This document shows, one piece after another, positions 17,702 through 26,441 of a stretch of 64,000 nt of DNA (position 1 is the first letter of the stretch; the number at the start of each line of letters is the position of its first letter). The translations under genes were made by a program, and so were the position numbers. The DNA lies in contig NZ_JACCFW010000001.1 of assembly GCF_013410455.1 (NCBI RefSeq), positions 2,992,929-3,056,928 of the forward strand. The letters run 5' to 3'. The DNA comes from Allobranchiibius huperziae (GTDB lineage: Bacteria > Actinomycetota > Actinomycetes > Actinomycetales > Dermatophilaceae). The notes below the pieces were generated by a model, which did no database searches, had not been told where the DNA came from, and was given only the letters and a program-made list of their open reading frames with translations.

Positions 17702-19120
17702 GTGCCCGACCCGAAGACCTTCGACTTCGTCATTGCCGCGAACCGGCTGCCGGTCGACCAGAACACCGACGACGAGGGCAACGTGACGATCTCGCGCAGC
17801 CCCGGCGGCCTGGTGACGGCCATGGAGTCGGTGATGCGAGGGCGCGAAGGCGCCGCGTGGATCGGCTGGGCGGGCGAGACCGGGGAGGCGCCGGAGCCGT
17901 TCGAGGACAACGACATGTATCTGGTCCCCATCGGCCTCAGCGACGACGAACACGTCGACTACTACGAGGGATTCAGCAACGACAGCATCTGGCCGCTCTA
18001 CCACGACGTCATCGTGCCGGCGACCTTCAAGCGACGATGGCGCACCGCATACGAGCGGGTCAATCAGCGCTTCGCGCAGAAGATCGCCGACCTGGCGGCG
18101 CCCGAGGCCACGGTGTGGGTGCACGACTACCAGTTGCAGCTCGCGCCCGCGATGGTCCGCGAGCTGCGCCCCGACGTGCGGATCGGCTGGTTCAACCACA
18201 TCCCCTTCCCGCCGGTCGAGCTCTTCATGCAGCTGCCCGGCCGCGAGGACCTTCTCTGGGGTCTGCTCGGTGCGGATTTCCTGGGGTTCCAGCGCTCGGC
18301 GGACGCCGAGAACTTCCTGCGCGCGTGCCGCCGACTGCTGCACGTGCGGGTGCGGGGCGATGTGGTGCACCACGGCGACGGTCGCACGACGCGCGCCGCA
18401 GCGGTGCCGATCTCGATCGACTCCCACGACGTCTACGCCCTCGCGCACTCGGACGCCGTGCGCGAGCGCGCGGCCCAGATCCGCAAGGATCTCGGCAACC
18501 CCAAGAAGCTGCTGCTCGGCGTGGACCGGCTGGACTACACCAAGGGCATCCGGCACCGGCTCAAGGCGTACGGCGAGCTGCTCGCGGAGGGGACCCTCGA
18601 CCCGGCCGACGTCACGCTCGTGCAGGTCGCCACGCCCAGTCGTGAGCGACTGCAGGCCTATCGCACGCTGCGGGGCCAGGTCGAGCAGACGGTCGGTCAG
18701 ATCAACGGCGAGCACTCCCCGATCGGTTCGCCGGCCGTCACGTACATGCACCGGTCCTTCCCGCGCGAGGAGATGATCGCCCTCTTCGTCGCGGCCGACG
18801 TCGCCCTGGTCACGCCGCTGCGCGACGGGATGAACCTGGTCGCCAAGGAGTACGTCACCTGCTGCGCCGACGACGGGGCCCTGGTGCTCAGCGAGTTCAC
18901 CGGAGCCGCAACCGAGCTCGCGCGCGGTTCGTTCCTGTGCAATCCGCACGACATCCGCAGCCTGAAGAAGACGATCATGGCCGCGATCGAGGCCCCGGAG
19001 AAGGAACGCCGGTCCCAAATGAGGCGGCTGCGGAAAGTCGTGCTGGACAACGACGTCCAGAAGTGGGCGGGCCACTTCCTGGCCGCTCTCGAGGCCGCAC
19101 CCGAGAGGCCGGCGTCGTGA
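17702..19120 (+). CDS. otsA: Trehalose-6-phosphate synthase
   Basis: 472 residues; a GT20 glycosyltransferase joining UDP- or ADP-glucose to glucose-6-phosphate. Seen: VIAANRLPVDQ at the N-terminus, HDYQLQLAPAMVRELRPD, GWFNHIPFPP, GVDRLDYTKGIRHRLKAYGE (nucleotide-sugar binding Arg and Lys) and PLRDGMNLVAKEYV. GTG 17702 is preferred over GTG 17693 because AGGAG lies 8 nt upstream of the former and abuts the latter. It overlaps otsB by 4 bp, so both enzymes are made together for trehalose as stress protectant or cell-wall glycolipid precursor. Confidence 0.95.
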   Translation: MPDPKTFDFVIAANRLPVDQNTDDEGNVTISRSPGGLVTAMESVMRGREGAAWIGWAGETGEAPEPFEDNDMYLVPIGLSDDEHVDYYEGFSNDSIWPLYHDVIVPATFKRRWRTAYERVNQRFAQKIADLAAPEATVWVHDYQLQLAPAMVRELRPDVRIGWFNHIPFPPVELFMQLPGREDLLWGLLGADFLGFQRSADAENFLRACRRLLHVRVRGDVVHHGDGRTTRAAAVPISIDSHDVYALAHSDAVRERAAQIRKDLGNPKKLLLGVDRLDYTKGIRHRLKAYGELLAEGTLDPADVTLVQVATPSRERLQAYRTLRGQVEQTVGQINGEHSPIGSPAVTYMHRSFPREEMIALFVAADVALVTPLRDGMNLVAKEYVTCCADDGALVLSEFTGAATELARGSFLCNPHDIRSLKKTIMAAIEAPEKERRSQMRRLRKVVLDNDVQKWAGHFLAALEAAPERPAS

Positions 19121-19896
19121 GCAACCTCGACCCGGCCCTGCAGCAGGCACTCACGACGTACGCCGCACACGACCGGATCCTCTACGGCACCGACTTCGAC
19201 GGGGTGCTGGCCCCGTTGGTGCTCGACCCGTCGACGTCGTCGCCGATCGACGGCTCGGTGCAGGCGCTGCGCGAGGTGGCGGCCTCGGACGGCGCGACGG
19301 TCGCCATCGTGTCCGGCCGCGACCTGGCGACCCTGCGGCACCTGTCCGGGATCGCCGAGGACGAGCCCATCGTGCTGATCGGCTCGCACGGAGCCCAGCC
19401 GAGCATCCCGTTGGACACCGGCGAGGTGTGGGACGACGCTGCCGCGGACCGGTTGCACACCGTCGTCGACGCGCTCGAGCAGGTGGTGGCACAGCACCCC
19501 GGCACCCGGGTGGAGCGCAAGGCAGCGGGTGCGGCGCTGCACACCCGCGGGATGGACGGCGACGTGGCGAACGAGGCGATCGCCGCGGCCGAGGACGCTG
19601 CGCGGCAACTCGTCGGCGTGCACATCATCGCGGGGAAGAACGTGCTGGAGATCGGCGTCCTCGACACCAACAAGGGCGCCGCACTGCGGGCGCTCGCGGA
19701 CCACGTCGGCTCGCAGGTCATCTGCTACCTCGGCGACGACCGCACGGACGAGCGCGCGTTCGAGGTGCTCCCCGCGAGCGCCGGCCACGTCACCATCAAG
19801 GTCGGCGCCGGCGACACCGTCGCGGCGCACCGCATCCACGACTCCGCCGACGTGCTGGCCGTCATCCGGCAGGTCGCCTCCGCACGCGATAGCTGA
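19117..19896 (+). CDS. otsB: Trehalose-6-phosphate phosphatase
   Basis: 259-residue HAD-superfamily phosphatase. The N-terminal nucleophile motif is GTDFDGVLAPL. Motif II is IVSGRD, the Lys is in LEIGVLDTNKGAAL, and motif IV is YLGDDRTDERAF. GTG 19117 overlaps the otsA stop (GTGA), giving translational coupling. It completes the two-step OtsAB route. The gene is followed by the first decayed stretch of the accessory island. Confidence 0.93.
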   Translation: MSNLDPALQQALTTYAAHDRILYGTDFDGVLAPLVLDPSTSSPIDGSVQALREVAASDGATVAIVSGRDLATLRHLSGIAEDEPIVLIGSHGAQPSIPLDTGEVWDDAAADRLHTVVDALEQVVAQHPGTRVERKAAGAALHTRGMDGDVANEAIAAAEDAARQLVGVHIIAGKNVLEIGVLDTNKGAALRALADHVGSQVICYLGDDRTDERAFEVLPASAGHVTIKVGAGDTVAAHRIHDSADVLAVIRQVASARDS

Positions 19897-20091
19897 CCGT
19901 TCGTACCAGCGGCCTCGACCCAGCCGCGACCACCGCACGAACCGGCAGCAGGTCCTCTGACAAGCAGCATCCCGCCCGCGGCGTAGGTGCGGGCCCGGCT
20001 GTCGCGGTCGTCAGCAATCGATCAGGCGGCTGGCTTCGTGACGGCTACGTGGTCGACGTGCGATGGGAGTATCCGACGGCCGTGCTGCATT

Positions 20092-20146
20092 CTCGACGAC
20101 GGGCGTCGGCTCGCGACCCCCGCGCTCGAACTGACGATCACCGACT
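20092..20146 (+). pseudogene. 3'-end remnant of a paralogue of the 23318-24217 gene
   Basis: Translation gives LDDGRRLATPALELTITD, nearly the last 18 residues of the protein at 23318-24217, but the stop codon has become TGC and nothing upstream matches the rest of that gene. It begins exactly where the 20092/24161 duplication begins. No function is expected. Confidence 0.7.
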
Positions 20147-20620
20147 GCGCCGTCCCACCAGCGGACGGAGAGTGCGTTCGAGACGCGCCCGACCCCGGTT
20201 CGTCACGCCCCTCCCCACCGGAGGCCGCTATTCACCGGGAATTCAGCTGAGGCTCATGGCTCGGGGATTTGATTGGTCACGCAGAACGGGTGACCGGCGG
20301 GGTCGATCAACACTCGCCATCGATCCGGGCTCGGTTGAGCAGACGCGCGAGTTGCCCCCAGGGCGACGGCGGCCCGCTCGCCGTCATCAAGATCCGCGAC
20401 GGCGAGCTCGAGGTGCAGCTGCTTGGGGACCTCCCCGGTGGGCCAGTTTGGTGGGCGATGATCGGCGACACGCTGGACGGTGATGAGCACGGCGGCGCCG
20501 CGTAACGCGACGAAGTCGTCGTTCTGCCAGATGATCTGCAACCCGAGCAGATCCCGCCAGAACTCCGCCTCTGGAAGCGGGTCGATCGCGTCGAGGGCCA
20601 CCGCGGCGAGTCGAACACTC
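20092..20620 (+). repeat. Segmental duplication, copy 1
   Basis: About 530 bp closely resembling 24161-24702 in the same orientation, with scattered substitutions and single-base indels. This copy keeps the intact VOC gene but only the tail of the neighbouring rightward gene. Confidence 0.85.
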
Positions 20621-20640
20621 GGACGGTCTGAGGACGACAT
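20254..20640 (-). CDS. VOC-superfamily (glyoxalase-fold) protein
   Basis: 128 residues from ATG 20640. The fold is visible as paired beta-alpha-beta units: VRLAAVALDAIDPLPEAEFWRDLLG at the N-terminus and QLHLELAVADLDDGERAAVALG in the middle, ending WRVLIDPAGHPFCVT, the standard close of a VOC half-domain. The His in LHLELAV and possible acidic ligands could bind a metal. Substrate unknown; members include glyoxalases, dioxygenases and drug-binding resistance proteins. A decayed second copy lies at 24325-24702. It opposes the Rid-family gene at 20804. Confidence 0.8.
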   Translation of the reverse strand: MSSSDRPSVRLAAVALDAIDPLPEAEFWRDLLGLQIIWQNDDFVALRGAAVLITVQRVADHRPPNWPTGEVPKQLHLELAVADLDDGERAAVALGATRASAQPSPDRWRVLIDPAGHPFCVTNQIPEP

Positions 20641-20803
20641 GACCGCATGACACCACACGACGCCGTCATCGCGGCCGTCCATCACCGCGAGACGACCCCC
20701 TTCCCGGGACTGATCTGGTCGCGTGCCTCCCGAGCGCTGGCATCGACTTCGCAACTCGACTGGACCACACTTGGCGAGTGCGCCCGCCGAGGAGAGGGAA
20801 CCT

Positions 20804-21211
20804 GTGACCGTCGAGCTCAGCCATCCTGCAGGCCTGCTCCGCCAGAGCGACTACGCACCGCTCGCGATCGGCACGGGATCGCGGCTGCTGTTCCTGGCCG
20901 GACAGACCGCCACGTCACCTGACGGCATCGTGGAGGCTGACGACCTGGCCGGCCAGGTGTACGGCGCGCTTCGTTACGTCGTTATCGGCGTTCGCGGAGG
21001 CGGCGGCGAGGCCAAGGACATCGCACGACTCACCTGCTACATACCCGACTGGCGGTTGGACAAGTGGGATGCGGTGCTCGACGGCGTCGCGCGAGCCCAG
21101 GAGTCCGAGGGGATTGCCAAGCCCATGCCACCCATCACGATCATCGGTGTGCAGGCGCTGTTCAATCCCAAGCTTCTGATCGAGATCGAGGCCATCGCAG
21201 TCGTCGGCTGA
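20804..21211 (+). CDS. Rid-family (RidA/YjgF) protein
   Basis: 135 residues from GTG 20804, supported by GGAGAGGGAA upstream. The Rid fold is recognisable: LLFLAGQTATSPDGIVEADDLAGQ (a GQ-x-(3,5)-D-G motif), the central RLTCYIPDW, and the C-terminal VQALFNPKLLIEIEAIAVV. The Arg used by canonical RidA deaminases (in the R-x-x-V segment near the C-terminus) is not obvious here, so imine hydrolysis is uncertain and it may belong to another Rid subgroup. It stands alone on its strand. Confidence 0.8.
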   Translation: MTVELSHPAGLLRQSDYAPLAIGTGSRLLFLAGQTATSPDGIVEADDLAGQVYGALRYVVIGVRGGGGEAKDIARLTCYIPDWRLDKWDAVLDGVARAQESEGIAKPMPPITIIGVQALFNPKLLIEIEAIAVVG

Positions 21212-21324
21212 TTGCAGTGATCGGGCACGTTGACAGATCCCCGGTCAGTACAGCGGGTGGTCTGCTGCGTAACGGCCGATGATGAAGCAGATTCCCGATC
21301 GGGATCGCCCTGCGGGCGGTTCCG

Positions 21325-21565
21325 TCAGTGGGTTGAGCCTGCTTCGTTGAGCACGCGGCGGCCGATTTGTTCTACCTGATCAACTGTCCAGGTCTGTGCC
21401 TCGGGTAGGTGGTCGCTTCAGGCGGCGCACAAGAGGAGAGACGGGGACCTGGGCTTGAGCCGCGCGGTGCCGCAACCGGATGTTGAAGTCTTTGTCGATG
21501 CGCAGCTTCAACGGGATGTTGAGGGCCGAGTTATGTTCGGCATGACCGGGGCTGCCGCTTCCCTC
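21325..21565 (-). pseudogene. Possible frameshifted small DNA-binding (RHH/antitoxin-like) gene remnant
   Basis: On the minus strand one frame reads ALNIPLKLRIDKDFNIRLRH then RAAQAQVPVSPLVRRL, a pattern like small ribbon-helix-helix proteins. A second frame continues plausibly as HLPEAQTWTVDQVEQIGRR and then NEAGSTH before a stop at 21325. The two frames would need a one-base shift near 21430 to join, and no in-frame start codon is visible. This is the only structure I can see in the 426-bp gap 21212-21637. Family guess is weak. Confidence 0.3.
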
Positions 21566-21637
21566 GGCTGGTCAGTGGTGTTCGGTCGACTTATGTCGGG
21601 AGCGACCCTACGAAGCTGCCCAACTGCCACAACACAT

Positions 21638-22339
21638 TCACGGAAGCAACGCCTCGATGTGTGCGGCGATGAGTTGGGGTTGAGAGATGAACGGGTGGTG
21701 CCCAGTGTCTATCTCTGCGGTCCTGGTGGCTCGGCTCGCGTGGGATCGCTGCAACTCGACCGAGGTGCTGCGGTCGTTGCCGCAGACGATGTAAGTGGAA
21801 TCGATATTGCGCCACCCGGCGGCGCTCGTGACCGTCAGGAAGGCACCAACCGCCTGAGGGGTCACGCGGCTCCAGGCTTGTTCCTGGATGTCCTGATCAG
21901 TGTCCTGTAGAAACCTGGCACCGAAGGAATCCGCGTCATATCCGGTGACGCCGAGCATGCCGCCGCCGACGTCGCTGACCGCCACCGGGTTCGTCTCCTT
22001 GCTCATGATGTCGCTCTGTGTCTGTCCGACGTCGGGCAGGTAGGACGACACGTACACCAGGTGTGCCACCGACGGATGGTGGCCCGCTTCGGCGATGACG
22101 GTTCCTCCGTAGGAATGCCCGACGACGATCGCGGAATCCACCAGGTCCAGTTCACGACGTAGCGCAGCCGCGTCCGCGACAAGGCCTCCGGCCGCTTCCT
22201 CGGGTGTGGTCTCGCCACACGACGGCAAAGCCAGGGCACGACTGGTCATCCCGGTGCGCTCTCGCAGCACATCAGCAGTCGGCTGCCACCACCACCCACC
22301 GTCGCGCACCAATGCCCCGTGAACGAAGACCACTTCCAT
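21638..22339 (-). CDS. Alpha/beta-hydrolase
   Basis: 233 residues from ATG 22339. The oxyanion region is VVFVHGALVRDGGWWW, the nucleophile elbow is GHSYGGT with Ser76, and the catalytic His is in TGHHPFISQP near the C-terminus. It resembles the EstA/salicylate-esterase-like hydrolases of actinobacteria, with no signal peptide, so it should be cytoplasmic. Substrate unknown. It lies alone, flanked by a decayed region on one side and a small lipoprotein gene on the other. Confidence 0.83.
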   Translation of the reverse strand: MEVVFVHGALVRDGGWWWQPTADVLRERTGMTSRALALPSCGETTPEEAAGGLVADAAALRRELDLVDSAIVVGHSYGGTVIAEAGHHPSVAHLVYVSSYLPDVGQTQSDIMSKETNPVAVSDVGGGMLGVTGYDADSFGARFLQDTDQDIQEQAWSRVTPQAVGAFLTVTSAAGWRNIDSTYIVCGNDRSTSVELQRSHASRATRTAEIDTGHHPFISQPQLIAAHIEALLP

Positions 22340-22619
22340 CGACTGCCCCTTGCGTCGCCGTTCCCGAGCACCCGACGTTATCCGCAACGTCTGGTACGCG
22401 TGAAAGGCACACCAGCGCAACGTCGTTGATCCAATCGATCATGTCAGGCGCGCCCTCCCGGATACCCAGCGATCTGGCGGTCGCGGTCGGCCGACTGAGC
22501 TTTCGACCCAAGCGGTAGCCCAGGGCGGTGCAGCCTTGGTCGCTCCTATCGGTGGCCGATCCCGGCCCGGCACAGAGATTCAGCTCACGGCTCCGGCTTG
22601 GAACGTCCATGCTGTCGTT

Positions 22620-23048
22620 ATGAAGCTGTACCTGGGACCGGTACTCGGTGTGTGCGCCCTCGCCCTGGCAGGGTGCGGCGGGGACAGCGGACTTTCGGGA
22701 AGAGCGTGCGCAGAAACACTCAGCGAGACCGGTGTCGGCGTCTCCTACAGCGGCTTCACGCCCGGCACCAGACTCTCCGTACTGGTCTGTGTCGGGCGGT
22801 CATGCCACGAAAGCATGGTTACGACAACGCGGACGTCGGAGACGTGGATCGGCGGCGGCATCGATCCACGGGTGATGAAGACCGCACGGACCATCGCCGT
22901 GACCGTGCGAGATGACTCGCACCGTGTCATCGCGAGTGACCTAGCAGTATCCGTGCATCGATTAGAGGTCACGGAAGGCTGCACCACCACGATCTTCGAC
23001 GCCGCCGTTCGCGTGTCCCCCGGACAGGTCCTGCCTGCGATGGCGTAG
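22620..23048 (+). CDS. Small lipoprotein of unknown function
   Basis: 142 residues from ATG 22620. The lipobox LALAGC places the lipidated Cys at 19. The mature part has three or four more cysteines (ACAE, LVCVGRSC, EGCTTT) that could form disulfides, and a Thr/Val-rich beta-type pattern. No family recognised. It is one of several lipoproteins in the 20-35 kb island. The 269 bp that follow (23049-23317) hold nothing I can identify. Confidence 0.65.
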   Translation: MKLYLGPVLGVCALALAGCGGDSGLSGRACAETLSETGVGVSYSGFTPGTRLSVLVCVGRSCHESMVTTTRTSETWIGGGIDPRVMKTARTIAVTVRDDSHRVIASDLAVSVHRLEVTEGCTTTIFDAAVRVSPGQVLPAMA

Positions 23049-23317
23049 CGCAGATGCCGTCGCCTCCGCTAGCGCTGTCTCCGCTGAGCTCGCGCTACTC
23101 GCCGACATGAGCGCTGGCGCGGCGGTCCGCAGCAAGCCGTCCAGTCGGTCGATGTCGTTTCATCTACGTGATCGAGGTGTGGTGTGAGCATCTGACAGCC
23201 GCTCGCGCACGTCACCCAGCACAATGAATCAGGAACCGAGGCCGCGTCAGGGCCGCGGCCGCTAACCGCCAATGGTTCCTCGACCGCAAGAGGCGCTTCG
23301 GAAGGAGTGAGTGCGCG

Positions 23318-24217
23318 ATGGACCCCGGCGATATTCGAGAACCGACAGCACCGGAGGACGTCGACCACCAGGCGTACGAGTTCTTCGACGAGGCCCGCCT
23401 CCTGGTCGGTGACCGCTTCGCCGAGGCGAGATTCGATCCCGACCGCGGTCTGCGCGTCACAATCATCGACCTCACCGATCAGGACACAGCTTCCATCAGC
23501 AACGCAGCCGCACAACTCGGCATTCTCCACTGGGTCCGCATCGAGCACGCTGATCCAGCCGCTCTCGCGACCTGGGAACGGCTCAGACACGATCTGCTGC
23601 GGCTGCAATCCGCTGAGCCTCGCCAGCTGATGGGGTATCCAACACCTGATCCCGGCTACCGCCGTCCGCCGGTAGACATCGACCTCACCGCCGACGCCCA
23701 GGCCACAGCAGCCGATCTGCACCAGACCTACGGCGACTTCGTGGCGCTGCACGTCGGTGCCCTGCCCTACCCACCCGAGCCACCATCAGCGAGCACCAGG
23801 CGAACGGCTGGCCCTCCAGACGAAAGGGAACCGGCGAACCCGGCTGAGATGCACATCGCGCTGGAGTCACCGCTGACGATAAGGAGCGGCCAGACGCGCA
23901 TGCACGGGCTTCTGCTCACCAACCTCGGGACTGAGGACATCCATGTCCCTACCAACGGCAACCTCACCGCGAGCATCGTCGACGACGCCGGGACGGTTGT
24001 CGGCGGATACAGCGGCCCAGAGCCCGCACCGCTGATGGTTTACACAGCCGGCCCTTCCGAGACCGTCCGAATACCGCTGCTTGTCGGCACCGCGAGCTAC
24101 CGGCCTGAACTCGGTTATGCGATCCCACCAGGAACCTGGCATCTGACCGCCCCGCTGAACCTCGACGACGGTCGCCGGCTCACGACACCTGCGCTCGAAC
24201 TGACGATCACCGACTGA
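23318..24217 (+). CDS. Hypothetical protein, beta-rich C-terminal domain
   Basis: 299 residues; ATG 23318 follows GGAAGGAG. No signal peptide or membrane helix. The N-terminal half (about 1-150) is acidic and alpha/beta-like (VTIIDLTDQDTASISNAA..). After a Pro-rich linker, the C-terminal 115 residues look like an Ig/BsuPI-type beta sandwich (MHIALESPLTIRSGQ, then LTNLGTEDIHVPTNG). The last 18 residues are repeated as a remnant at 20092, which shows a second copy once existed. It converges on a decayed VOC gene. Function unknown. Confidence 0.65.
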   Translation: MDPGDIREPTAPEDVDHQAYEFFDEARLLVGDRFAEARFDPDRGLRVTIIDLTDQDTASISNAAAQLGILHWVRIEHADPAALATWERLRHDLLRLQSAEPRQLMGYPTPDPGYRRPPVDIDLTADAQATAADLHQTYGDFVALHVGALPYPPEPPSASTRRTAGPPDEREPANPAEMHIALESPLTIRSGQTRMHGLLLTNLGTEDIHVPTNGNLTASIVDDAGTVVGGYSGPEPAPLMVYTAGPSETVRIPLLVGTASYRPELGYAIPPGTWHLTAPLNLDDGRRLTTPALELTITD

Positions 24218-24702
24218 GCCGTCGCAACAACGGACGCGGAGTTGATCCTGCAGTGCGTTCGAGACGGGCCCGACCCCAGTTCGTCGCGCCACTCCCCCAC
24301 CGGAGACCGCTACTCGACGGGAGTTCAGCTGTGGCTCATGGCTCGGGGATTTGATTGGTTACGCAGAACGGGTGACCGGGCGGGGTCGATCAGCACTCGC
24401 CATCGATCCGGGCTCGGTTGAACAGAAGCTCGAGTTGCCCCCCAGGGCGACGGCGCCCGCTCGCCTCCATGAAGATCCGTGACGGCGAGCTCGAGGTGCA
24501 GCTGCTTGGGGACCTCCCCTGTGGGCCAGTCCAGTCGGCGATGCTTGGCGTCACGCCGGACTCTGATGAGCACGGCGGCGCCGCGTAACGCGACGAAGGC
24601 GTCGTTCTGCCCGATGATCTGCAACCCGGGCAGATCCCGCCAGAACTCCGCCTATGGGAGCGGGTCAATCGCGTCGGGGGCTACAGTGGCGAGTCGAACA
24701 CT
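24161..24702 (+). repeat. Segmental duplication, copy 2
   Basis: About 540 bp matching 20092-20620. This copy retains the complete 3' end of the rightward gene (including its stop) while its VOC gene carries a stop codon and frameshifts, the reverse of copy 1. Confidence 0.85.
24325..24702 (-). pseudogene. Decayed VOC-family gene
   Basis: Second copy of the 20254-20640 gene. The codons for its first seven or so residues are missing. A TAG replaces the Glu codon after IDPLP (near 24654). A C insertion and a G deletion shift the frame between GERA and GATR, and an extra G after IDPA removes the normal C-terminus. It is therefore not functional as a full protein, although a fragment of about 99 codons is open. 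Confidence 0.8.
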
Positions 24703-24756
24703 TGCAGGTCAGTCGATTGCCCCAGTGCCGGTCGCTTCCCGGGGTCCTGGAACTTC

Positions 24757-25169
24757 CTAGGCCCCGCCGCGCCACACCTTAATTGCAGGCTCTACCGCGT
24801 CGCTGATCTGAACGCCAGCGCGGCGCAGCAATTGGACCAACTCCCACGTGTGTGTGCCCCAGAAGTAGAAGTCGCTGCCGTCTGCGGCGGTGAAGGCAAC
24901 TCCCACGCCGAATACCATCCCCGACCTACGCACCAGTAGACCCGCTTCAGCTCGTCAAACCGGGCGGCCAACCGCGGAGCGCCGCCGAACCTGCCGAACA
25001 CGCGTAGACGCATCGACACCATTGTGGCGTTCACCTCAACCACCGCTAACGGCGACGAGACATCGACCCTCGACCACTCGCCGGGTACGTTCGCGGCGCC
25101 CACCACCCGAAACGGTAAGTCATCACCGTTCGACGTGGAGACCTCATGGGTTGATCGGCCGCAACCCAT
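24757..25169 (-). pseudogene. Frameshifted hypothetical gene
   Basis: ATG 25169 has a good ribosome site (AGGAGG, 9 nt upstream). The first frame reads LPFRVVGAANVPGEW and VSMRLRVFGRFGGAPRLAAR up to about 24930. A different frame then carries a convincing C-terminus, GMVFGVGVAFTAADGSDFYF then WGTHTWELVQLLRRAGVQ, ending with TAG at 24757. One indel near 24920-24935 separates the two. Intact, it would be a protein of about 135 residues with a PH-like or beta-barrel pattern. Either a real mutation or a sequencing error. Family not recognised. Confidence 0.55.
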
Positions 25170-25210
25170 CCCCCAAATCCTCCTCTTGCGTCGTTTGCGA
25201 GTGTCGACAC

Positions 25211-25306
25211 CTATCTTTTCCTGCGGAACAGTCCAAATTTACTATCGAGGAACAGCATCACGGGGACCAGGACTACTATCACGATTACTGCCACCACCGT
25301 CCGCAT
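25211..25306 (-). CDS. Possible 31-residue single-helix membrane protein
   Basis: ATG 25306 follows GAAGGAGAG with 7-nt spacing. The peptide starts MRTVVAVIVIVVLVPVMLFL and ends in a basic tail (FRRKR), one membrane helix with an inside-positive C-terminus. It lies 41 bp upstream of the frameshifted gene on the same strand and may share its transcript. Too short for a family call. Confidence 0.45.
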   Translation of the reverse strand: MRTVVAVIVIVVLVPVMLFLDSKFGLFRRKR

Positions 25307-25374
25307 ACGTCAACTCTCCTTCACCATGAATAGCTGAGACTCCGCTGCACTTGGTGCAACGGTCGAGCAGGGAT

Positions 25375-26166
25375 TCAGGCGGTGGTCTTCTGATTCTTGA
25401 GGGCCGCGGCGGCCGTCATCGCCCCCTTGGGTGCGGTGATCTGTTGATCGGTGCCGTAGTTGGTGAAATCGAGTTCACCCTTGCTCGCCGCAGCTTTGTC
25501 CACGATTTGCAAAGGCACCGGCGAGGCGGCGTCGGCCACCGTCAGGGTGCTGCCATCCTTCTGAGTCAAGACCAAGGCCTTCTTACCGTCCAGGGTGGTC
25601 TTCTTCACGCCGGGCCCAAGGGGAGAGTCGGTGGAGTTCAAACCGGCGGCGATGCTCTGCAAAGTCAACGAGTCCAGCACAGCGCTCGATCCGCTCGATT
25701 CGATCCATTTCCCGGCCAGCCCGGCGGCTTTGCTCCCGGCAATTTTGGCCCAGAAGGCGGCCGGTGCCTTGATGTAACCCTTCGATCCGACCTTGACGAT
25801 GTTGACGACGATCCCACCCGATGTTTCCGTCCCAGACGTGTTGTTGCCTTGGAACCGCAGATCCAGTTTCTGCTGCTGCCCTTGCTCGGTGACCGTCCCC
25901 TTGATGTCCACCGACGAGGCGTTGAACAGCGCCGACTTGGCGTCCTTGAGGACCTCGGCAGGGGATTTGCTTCCCTCACTGCCACCACCGCCGGAAGAGG
26001 CGGTAGTGCTACTGGTTCCGCTGCCACCGGATGCCGAACTGCTCGAAGGTGAGGCGCTGCCCGCGGAACTGGACGACCCGGCCGATCCGGACGAGCCACA
26101 CGCTCCCAAACCCCCCACCATCAGAATTGACAAGCTATAGACCAGAGTGTTTCGCGTCGCACTCAC
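25375..26166 (-). CDS. LppX/LprG-like lipoprotein
   Basis: 263 residues from GTG 26166, with GGAAGGA nine bases upstream. Lipobox GLGAC (Cys23), then a Ser/Gly-rich linker (about 24-65), then a domain with DAKSALFNASSVDIKGTVTE, DLRFQGNNTSGTETSGGIVV and GKWIESSGSSAVLDSLTLQS. This layout is that of the mycobacterial LppX/LprAFG family, whose half-open barrel carries lipids across the cell wall. Lipid transport is inferred from the family. It is a single gene with no exporter partner adjacent. Confidence 0.75.
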   Translation of the reverse strand: MSATRNTLVYSLSILMVGGLGACGSSGSAGSSSSAGSASPSSSSASGGSGTSSTTASSGGGGSEGSKSPAEVLKDAKSALFNASSVDIKGTVTEQGQQQKLDLRFQGNNTSGTETSGGIVVNIVKVGSKGYIKAPAAFWAKIAGSKAAGLAGKWIESSGSSAVLDSLTLQSIAAGLNSTDSPLGPGVKKTTLDGKKALVLTQKDGSTLTVADAASPVPLQIVDKAAASKGELDFTNYGTDQQITAPKGAMTAAAALKNQKTTA

Positions 26167-26370
26167 GTGATGTTCCTTCCCCCACCGGGACCCTCCCACG
26201 AGGGGCCGCCATCGTGGGCGACCGTAGCAGCTAACAAGGCGCGCTGGGGGCCACGCTTCGGCTCTCGCCCGCGCAAGAATTTGAGCATCGGATCTCGCAC
26301 AAGCGAACACGGATCGCGGATCTGAGCATGCCCAGAAAGCGGCACCGATGACAACGGCCACGCCAGCCGT

Positions 26371-26399
26371 TCGGCACGCGGAGCGTGCCACAACCGGAT
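26371..26399 (+). repeat. 29-bp dispersed repeat, copy 1
   Basis: Matches 31415-31443 at 26 of 29 positions, sharing GCGGAGCGTGCCACAAC. This copy contains the inverted repeat GGCACGC/GCGTGCC. It lies about 205 bp upstream of the leftward LppX-like gene. Confidence 0.55.
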
Positions 26400-26441
26400 T
26401 GTCGGCGGTGCCGGGTGACAACGAGTCAGCCAGCTCGTTCC

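Noticed and set aside
20254-20640. Possibility that this VOC gene is a drug-resistance (bleomycin-binding) gene
   Set aside because: The sequence shows only the general fold, with nothing specific to that group.
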